A DNA stretch of 64,000 bases from Escarpia spicata (Eukaryota; Annelida; Polychaeta; Sabellida; Siboglinidae): contig OZ023208.1 in the NCBI GenBank assembly GCA_963995525.1, forward strand, positions 17,995,019 through 18,059,018, in the 5' to 3' direction. The notes under the pieces were generated by a model. That model was not told the DNA's origin, ran no database searches, and worked only from the letters and a program-made list of their open reading frames with translations. Positions 57,530-64,000 of this stretch are shown piece after piece. The position numbers and the translations under genes were made by a program. Position 1 is the stretch's first letter; each line of letters begins with the position of its first letter.

Positions 57530-57800
57530 CGCGACCTTGCGAAAGCCATAAGCGCGGGAACATAAGAGGGGGGCAAGAGGCAGCTGTTGGAACTTGGGAG
57601 GTAGACATAATTATGGTTCTGTCCCCCCAGTAAATACGAGCTAGCCTTTGAGCGTCGCCAGTAACAATTGTCAACAAAACCCCCACCTCCGTCTTCCGAT
57701 GTCATCAGTGCTCCGATTCTCAACTTCCACAATACTAATTTCGTTCCCGCGCCAGTGGACCCTTGCCCGGTCCGTGTCTTGAACACAGTACTCTGATCAT
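57530..57800. repeat. Dispersed repeat, copy 1
   Basis: Shares blocks with 58900-59400: aggtagacataattatggtt / aggacagacatgatggtttt, gtcttccgatgtcat / gtcttccaatgt, and ttcccgcgccac/agtg. Together with the neighbouring exon duplicate it suggests one segmental duplication. Confidence 0.55.
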
Positions 57801-58463
57801 CTAATGACTACTGTAACTTTACCGCGCCTCCCATCGAAGAAGCAGCAATAGTCTTACGCCAACGTGTCCTGTTTGTAATATGTCATCGACATTATCGAAA
57901 TCCGTCTATATATTATAACACAAAATCGATATATACGGTATTTTTGAATTTTATTCACGGTACTGCAGTTTTAAACTTTATAAATCCAGTTAATCAACGC
58001 TTATGCCAGTCATATATATATACACAATCTGAGCGTGTTAACTAACGAATGCGTCAATGTATACAACTGTTTCCACATAGTTGAAACTACATCTGCATTA
58101 CTATTACTACTCGAAAAAAATTAAACCGTGTAAAATGGTTTCTAACCCAACTATATTGTACAATGCCCATTTCAAGGTCACTCTGTATGATTTGAATATT
58201 AATTAAACAAGTCATCGGGAGCATTCGACATGCCAATAAATTGACATCACAGTTTGACTGCCTTTGATAGTCTTACATTATACAGCAACCTACATTTTGT
58301 GAACCAGCCACGTGTTTGCAATATAAGCATGACAGTTGGTTCTTTTCATCAATGAAACATTTTCAACAATCTGTGTGTTGAAGCTTGGCAAAATAACGCA
58401 ACAATTGTATCTTCGCTTTCATGCTTAACAAAAAACAAATCAGTTGTCAAACAGGATTTAATC
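57800..58463. other. Intergenic, 3' of the exonuclease gene
   Basis: AT-rich; no gene recognised. Confidence 0.4.
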
Positions 58464-58657
58464 TTAATTGCATATATCTTCAGGCCAGTAGGTGTCATTC
58501 AGAAACGAGTTGTTACTTTCATCATCCGTCTCAATGCTACTAGAACAGTGTTGAGCAGTACATTCTGCCTCCCACTCTGCACGCACGAGTTGGAAGAGCT
58601 GCATGGACGCCCGTGAGTCTTCTACGGAGCAGTGCTCTCCTTGCTGTATGGGGTAAC
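58464..58657 (-). CDS. AEN-like exonuclease exon 4 (ExoIII, stop)
   Basis: Residues 265-328: GEHCSVEDSRASMQLFQLV with the catalytic H and D, then an acidic Ser/Asn-rich tail and TAA. Acceptor CTTGCAG. Confidence 0.92.
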
Positions 58658-61397
58658 CTGCAAGAGCCAAGCGAACACATATAGTGCGCTCTAGCAACAA
58701 TGATTATGGACCAAAGCAATATGTAGATGACGTGTTTGTAATGTGCAATATATACACCATAGAACTGAAAAATACTGTGTCGTCCATTATGTTCAAGTTA
58801 CCCGTTAGACATAGTCGCAGAAACAGAGGGACAGCTGCCTCCCAATAAACGTGAGCATGAATGTTTGTTTTTGTGGCGATCGTCAATGGGGGGGGGGGAA
58901 ATCAAGGTTTTATGTGAGGATTAAGGTGTACTTTTGCAACCGTGAAAGGTGGGGGCAATTGGAGGACAGACATGATGGTTTTCTGACTACCCAGTAATAG
59001 ACGGTGCTGCAGCAAAAAATTTCCAGCAGCACCCCCTCCCCCTGTCTTCGGATACCATTAGTTATGCCGAGACAGTGGAAAGAAGCCATAGAAACTGAAG
59101 TTACAACAGCGCGGAGGGGAAATTAATTTTAAACAGCACCCCCTCACTGCCGTGAAATGTCATTAATGCACAGCCAAGACAGCGCTAAAAGAAGGTAAAG
59201 TTACTGTGGCACAGTGTGGACAAATTTCAACAGCACACGCCGTCTTCCAATGTTGTAGTCGAGCCAACGCACACAGAAGAAAAGATGAAGATACAGCGGC
59301 GAAAAATGTTCATGTTCAGTGGTGCTGAATCTCTGGCAGCCCTCCCAGTGTGAATTTATTCCCGCGCCACTGCTGTTAGATCGTGTATATTATACAAGTT
59401 CATGGCAAGACAGTAACTTTTACTCATGGTTCGAGTACGAGTGTTCAAGTTTTAAAAAAACAAAGGAATTGTACAAAGTTATAAAATTATTTCTAATTAA
59501 AATATTATATTATGTACACGCATATACTGAACTGTGCCCGCTAATAACGATAATAACAACGTATTGTGATATGCTAATGTTAACATTTTACAAGCATTTA
59601 AAAAAACTATAACTGATAATTGCTATTAAAAATATGACAATTTCTCGGGTAAGTTTATAAAACTGCAATGTAGTACACACCCAAGAGACGGAAGGTGAGG
59701 GTCTTCAGGGATGTGGCATTCTTGCAGTGAAGTTGTGCCAGTCTCCTCAGTGGCTTGCATTTAGCCGTGTCGCAAACCAAATGACTTGGGTGATGTATTC
59801 CAAGCACATGGAAGTCGTTGTGTAGAGCGTGACCTATTACAACCTTCCCCTGCAATGCAATTAAGACAAGATAAGATTAGATATTAGTATAGGGAACGTC
59901 ACACACACCAGCTAATACTTTCTCCAACAAGAGACCAACTAATTTATTTATTTAACACTGCTGGCAAATATCCTATTCCACGTGTGACAGTTGACTGAAT
60001 TACTTCTACAATTGTACTTAATCCTAGAACCATGAAATATTTATGTCTTCACCGTTTGTGGTGTGGGAACCATGATGCACAAACGCCCGTGCCCCATATC
60101 AAAGATCAGTTATAGGAAATCCTGTTCAGCCATTCTCATGAGTGGCTCAGAGGTAATGTTTATTCAAACATTTCAACTTCTTGAATATTACACGTAATAT
60201 GTATGAATGATTTTATTGTCTTGATGATAATGACATATATCTATACAATATATGTATATAAACAATACACAGCAGTGTTTATTAGATTTATACGACTGGT
60301 CAAAACCCGAACTGGCCAAAATTGGCAGGCAATGAGATGATTGGACCAGCTTAACGGCCACGTTTCTACAAGGTGATATTATTCCTGGGGGTATTAAGTC
60401 TGATATAATCTGCATTTCCCTTTGCTGCATGAGGATGCTAGTCTTCACCTTCAAGATGTTCTCAATGTGATGTTGTGCTTGCTTAAATGGCAAAGCCTGA
60501 GCTAGGTCTGCCTTGCGGATGCCACTCCAGGGGGTGCGATAGTCTGTGATTGGAACAGCAGGTCTTGCGTATATGTCACACATGATGTCACCACTCAAGT
60601 TAACAATGCTGCAGCGACCTACAAAATGAACAAACATTAGACAGAGGGTGCGACTAACAAGCTACAAGTGATGCCCGCATTGTGGTGTATAGATGTATCA
60701 AGATCACACCAAAGACCTTTTTAGGATTATTTAATGAGCAGTATCCCCATAATAACTTATCAATGGTACAAGAGCTCTAATAATATCCAGTCATAAAAAC
60801 AATACTTATATTTTAAGTTTCACTAAATGTGAATATGTGTGTGACGTACAAAAGCATTAATCATTCATCAATTAATTGAGCACTGTAATTTTGCTGTTCT
60901 GCAAAGTCCTCCTACTCTATGGAGATTCCATTTGTTTACTTACCCAGAGCACTTGTCTTTCGTGGGCCAACTCCCACAAACTCGCAATCCATGGCGACGT
61001 AGTCATCACAAGTACATAATGGCCCGCACGCAAGGCTGCCTACCAACATCGGCATGTTGGCATCAACATGACTGGTGTCCGCACAGGGCAAGTCCTCAAC
61101 TGGTGAAGAACCGCCTCTTTTTGCAGATCGACAACATTCTTTCAAGTCTATATTGTCAGTATCTTCTCTTCTGATTTCTCTAATGAAGCTTGAAGATAGA
61201 TGTGGAATATTTGCTGCTGATTTATTACTGGATGTGTGAGTCCGTTTTATGTTCAACAATCTTTTGAGACGGCCTGTTAAATGTCTCTTCACTATTTTCC
61301 TCCTGGGTTCATCAGTGAAGCTTAGGTTCATCATAAGAGCTTTACCAGCACAATTTTTACTGGATTCAGAAAGTGTGTGCTTCACTGGCTCCTTCAT
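58464..61397 (-). CDS. DEDDh 3'-5' exonuclease, AEN / ISG20L2 / ISG20 family, complete, four coding exons
   Basis: Exons complement(60944-61397, 60449-60618, 59681-59849, 58464-58657) join in phase into 328 residues. After a basic, low-complexity N-terminus of about 130 residues (RRKIVKRHLTGRLKRLL, a likely nuclear/nucleolar signal) the exonuclease domain starts: ExoI YVAMDCEFVGVG (catalytic D and E), DYRTPWSGI, ExoII GHALHNDFHVLG (D) and ExoIII EHCSVEDSRASM (H and D, DEDDh type). These match human AEN and ISG20L2 motif by motif. Such enzymes degrade RNA or single-stranded DNA in ribosome biogenesis, apoptosis or antiviral response; which role applies here cannot be told. The start ATG follows an in-frame TGA, and an acceptor (TTGCAG) just upstream implies a 5' untranslated exon. 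The C-terminal tail (SNNSFLNDTYWPEDICN) is lineage-specific and partly duplicated at 56985-57062. Confidence 0.93.
58900..59400. repeat. Dispersed repeat, copy 2 (exonuclease intron 3)
   Basis: Partner of 57530-57800. Itself internally repetitive: a cagcaccccct-x-ctgtcttc / ccgtcttccaatgt theme appears three times (59025, 59135, 59238). Contains a run of ten G near 58890. Confidence 0.55.
59681..59849 (-). CDS. AEN-like exonuclease exon 3 (ExoII)
   Basis: Residues 209-265: GKVVIGHALHNDFHVLGIHH then VCDTAKCKPLRRL and NATSLKTLTFRLLG. Acceptor TTGCAG, donor TTGG-GTGTGT, phase 1. Confidence 0.92.
59860..60440. other. Exonuclease intron 2
   Basis: AT-rich, no exon or repeat family recognised. 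Confidence 0.4.
60449..60618 (-). CDS. AEN-like exonuclease exon 2
   Basis: Residues 152-208: RCSIVNLSGDIMCDIYARP then ITDYRTPWSGIRKADL and the AQHHIENILK helix. Acceptor TTTGTAG, donor AAG-GTGAAG. Confidence 0.92.
60944..61397 (-). CDS. AEN-like exonuclease exon 1
   Basis: Residues 1-152: basic N-terminus, then YVAMDCEFVGVGPRKTSALG with the ExoI acid pair. Donor CTGG-GTAAGT, phase 1. Confidence 0.92.
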
Positions 61398-61399
61398 GG

Positions 61400-62680
61400 C
61401 GGATGTTAATAGTCACTGTACTTATGCACGTGTCACCCACTCCGCTGTCAAGCTCTGCAAAATTATTGAATAAGATCATATACATGATGTACATTTAAAT
61501 TAAACACTTACGACACTTTAAAAAGAAAAAATTCTCAACATGCATAATTACATATATGCCCTTCTTGAATTTGAAATTATGGTGACACTAAATTGTTTTG
61601 GTAAATCATACATTTACTAATTAAATTAGCTTTGATTTTTAAACATAAACTTTATCAGACAAATTATATAAAAATTAATTCAAACTCCTCACTCTGTGAT
61701 ACAACGTGAACAACTAGTCTGTGTAAACACTGACATCCAGTGATCTGTTGCCATGGAATTGGGCTAGATTAAAAATAGCGTTAATTTGGGCATGCAGCCA
61801 ATTAATGATTTAATTCTAACCTGCTTTAATAGTTTATTCTTTCACAGTTTAATCACACCATGACATTATTTAGTGTCATGATTAATTTATGGCATTAAAA
61901 TGATTAATTAGTAATACTAATACACATGACCTTTATAAACCCTGATTCACAACTTACGGCTCAGAGTAATACCCTGACAATATGAACAGAACGTTTCATG
62001 CTAGAGTATCACCATAGGTGAATCACATTTTATTGCAACACTCGGGTGTCATTCAGTCATTAGTGTAGATACCATAATCATGGCAATAGTATCTATTATC
62101 GCTCACTTGATATCGTGCCCAATTTTGATTTTAATACATATTATATGCAGGATTACATTGTGATATCGGTGCCAGCTCATACCGCTTAGCTATCATGTAC
62201 GCACAAACCATACAATCCAATATGGTAAGCATTACCTGTTTTGGAAGTAAAAGGTAAAACAATAGGCGAAAACAATATGTAGCTTATTGCAGTATTTACA
62301 CGTGTATTTGCCCTAGCGGAATGTTTCTAAATTTGTTTGCAACAGTGCCCTCTTCCGGATAATTCACAACTTTCCACAAGAGAACGCCACTGATGTCAAT
62401 CTGCAGCTAGTTTGGTTGTGCTTACAAAACGCGTTTACGTGTGTATTCTGTGATACAATATCACCATGTTGCCATAAACGCGTTTATTGATTTGTTTTTG
62501 AATTTTGATAACTTGTCAATTTGGCACAAATGGCATAATCATCAACCTGTGAATGTGATGATTAAAATGACAGATTATTATCACAGGTAGGATGCAAGGT
62601 TTTTGACATTATATATAAATACATAACTGCGTAGAAAGGTGGCAAGATTGACCACGTTACATAACAACAAATAAGTTAAA
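61400..62680. other. Upstream region of the exonuclease gene
   Basis: AT-rich; probably holds the promoter and 5' untranslated exon, but I see no convincing motif. Near 61855-61885 a short inverted repeat (atgacattatttagtgtcat) occurs. Confidence 0.35.
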
Positions 62681-62684
62681 GAAC

Positions 62685-62870
62685 CAAGCTGTAGTCGATC
62701 GTTCCAAACTCCATCCTGCCCCGATCAGACAAAGAATAGGGCACTCACAGCAGCTCTGCCAGATCCAGTGCAGAACCAAGTACAGACAACATTCTTTCCT
62801 CCCCAATACTATCAAAGACTGGAACTACCTGCTTGAAACAGCTGTAGCCACAAAACTAGATATTACATAG
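62685..62870 (+). mobile_element. LINE 3'-terminal fragment
   Basis: Reads QAVVDRSKLHPAPIRQRIGH, RTKYRQHSFLPNTIKDWNYL and ends TAG at 62870. The YR-x-SF-x-P-x-TI-x-DWN-x-L pattern is the standard C-terminus of Jockey/CR1-type LINE proteins. A different family from the LINE that follows. Confidence 0.85.
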
Positions 62871-62998
62871 TTAGATTAGGTATAGGGGTATGGATTTTAA
62901 TTTTCATTTATTTAATTGTTCTACATTTGATTTCATTTGCGTTTGTTTGGGTTTTTTAATCTGTTTTATTTGGGTTTATTTTATTATTACTTTATTAC

Positions 62999-64000
62999 GA
63001 AAAGGCGTTTGACAGCGTATACAGGGAGACTCTGTGGAAACTACTACGACATTATGGCATACCAACCAAACTGGTCAACCTAATTAAGAACAGTTATGAA
63101 GGAACAGGCTGCAGAGTAATCCATGGAGGACAGCAAACGAACCGCTTCGAAGTGAAGACTGGAGTTAGACAAGGATGCCTGCTGTCCCCGTTCCTCTTTC
63201 TCCTGGCCATCGATTGGATACTGAAGACATGCACAACCCAGAGAAGAAATGGAATCCAGTGGACACTGTGGACGCAACTGGATGACTTGGACGACTTGGA
63301 CTTTACCGACGATCTGGCACTGTTGTCCCACAGCCACCAGCAGATGCAGGAGAAGACCACTGAACTGGCAGCCATCTCCTCACAAGTGGGTCTCAACATA
63401 CATAAAGGAAAGACAAAGGTCCTCAAGGTTAATACAGCCAGCACTGAGCCAGTCACACTGGAAGGGAGTGCACTTGAAGAGGTAGAGGCCTTCACATACC
63501 TGGGTAGCATCATCGACAAGCAGGGTGGCACAGACGTGGATATTAGAGCAAGGATTGGCAAGGTGAGAGGAGCATTTACACAGCTCAAGAACATCTGGAG
63601 CTCCAAAGTGTTGTCATTACACACGAAGATCCTACTGTTTAACTCCAACGTGAAGCCAGTCCTACTGTATGGAGCAGAGACATGGAGGACAACTAACACC
63701 ACCACCAAGAAAGTACAGACCTTCATCAACAACTGCCTAAGAAGAATCCTCCAGATCCGCCGGCCAGACACCATCAGCAACATTGACTTGTGGAGGAGGA
63801 CACACCAACTGTCTGCCGAAGATGAAATAAGAAGAAGACGATGGGGATGGATTGGTCACACGCTCCGGAAACCAGCATCAACTATCACCAGACAGGCTCT
63901 GACATGGAACCCACAAGGCAGGAGAAAAAGAGGTCGTCCAAAGAACACGTGGCGAAGGGACCTCCATGCAGACACCAAGAAGACAGGAAACACTTGGAGA
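62999..64000 (+). mobile_element. 5'-truncated LINE, reverse transcriptase frame open to the window end
   Basis: An uninterrupted frame of 334 codons with no stop. It starts abruptly inside the RT domain at [16 protein letters not shown] and continues [28 protein letters not shown] (catalytic DD, with T replacing the usual A before DD), [38 protein letters not shown] and [20 protein letters not shown], the RT palm, thumb and C-terminal segments of non-LTR elements. No endonuclease region lies upstream, so the copy is 5'-truncated as usual for LINEs. The lack of stops implies recent insertion. The clade cannot be decided by eye. Confidence 0.93.

Overview
The window is eukaryotic: genes are split by GT-AG introns and buried in AT-rich sequence full of LINE fragments, DNA transposons, MITEs and minisatellites. 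Gene content and repeat style suggest an invertebrate animal, plausibly a mollusc or other lophotrochozoan, but that placement is inference. I see no bacterial or organellar sequence, CRISPR array or recognisable RNA gene.

Left end, minus strand (about 1.3-5.65 kb): the first six coding exons of a PRUNE1-type DHH-family exopolyphosphatase; its 3' part lies beyond base 1. Head to head with it, after a CpG-bearing intergenic stretch (5.65-8.87 kb), a complete Golgi alpha-mannosidase II gene (MAN2A family, GH38) runs on the plus strand from 8867 to 42290. I could join 22 coding exons with consistent phase into a 1153-residue protein; every zinc-binding and catalytic residue of the family is present.

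The mannosidase introns hold the most striking feature of the window. At least four, and probably six or seven, independent tandem arrays, with unit lengths of 20 to 63 bp, have units that include a functional splice site of this gene: the 3' splice sites of introns 2, 16 and 19 and the 5' splice sites of introns 14 and 20 (clear), and of introns 3 and 5 (weaker). Exon 3, for example, is preceded by 42 decoy copies of its own acceptor plus its first 21 bases, and exon 14 is followed by about 70 copies of its own donor. Where I checked, decoy use gives an immediate stop or a frameshift.

The right part (43-64 kb) is repeat-rich. It has a 3.4-kb DNA transposon with terminal inverted repeats (47355-50781) carrying a nested solo LTR, a pair of opposed exons coding for related small membrane proteins (plus strand 50995-51122; minus strand 55238-56113), and a complete four-exon minus-strand gene for a DEDDh 3'-5' exonuclease of the AEN/ISG20L2/ISG20 family (58464-61397) with a truncated duplicate of its last exon downstream. 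The window ends inside a 5'-truncated LINE whose reverse transcriptase frame is still open at base 64000.

The host genes act separately: polyphosphate/nucleotide hydrolysis (PRUNE1), N-glycan trimming in the Golgi (MAN2A) and nucleic acid degradation (AEN-like). I see no sign of a joint pathway.
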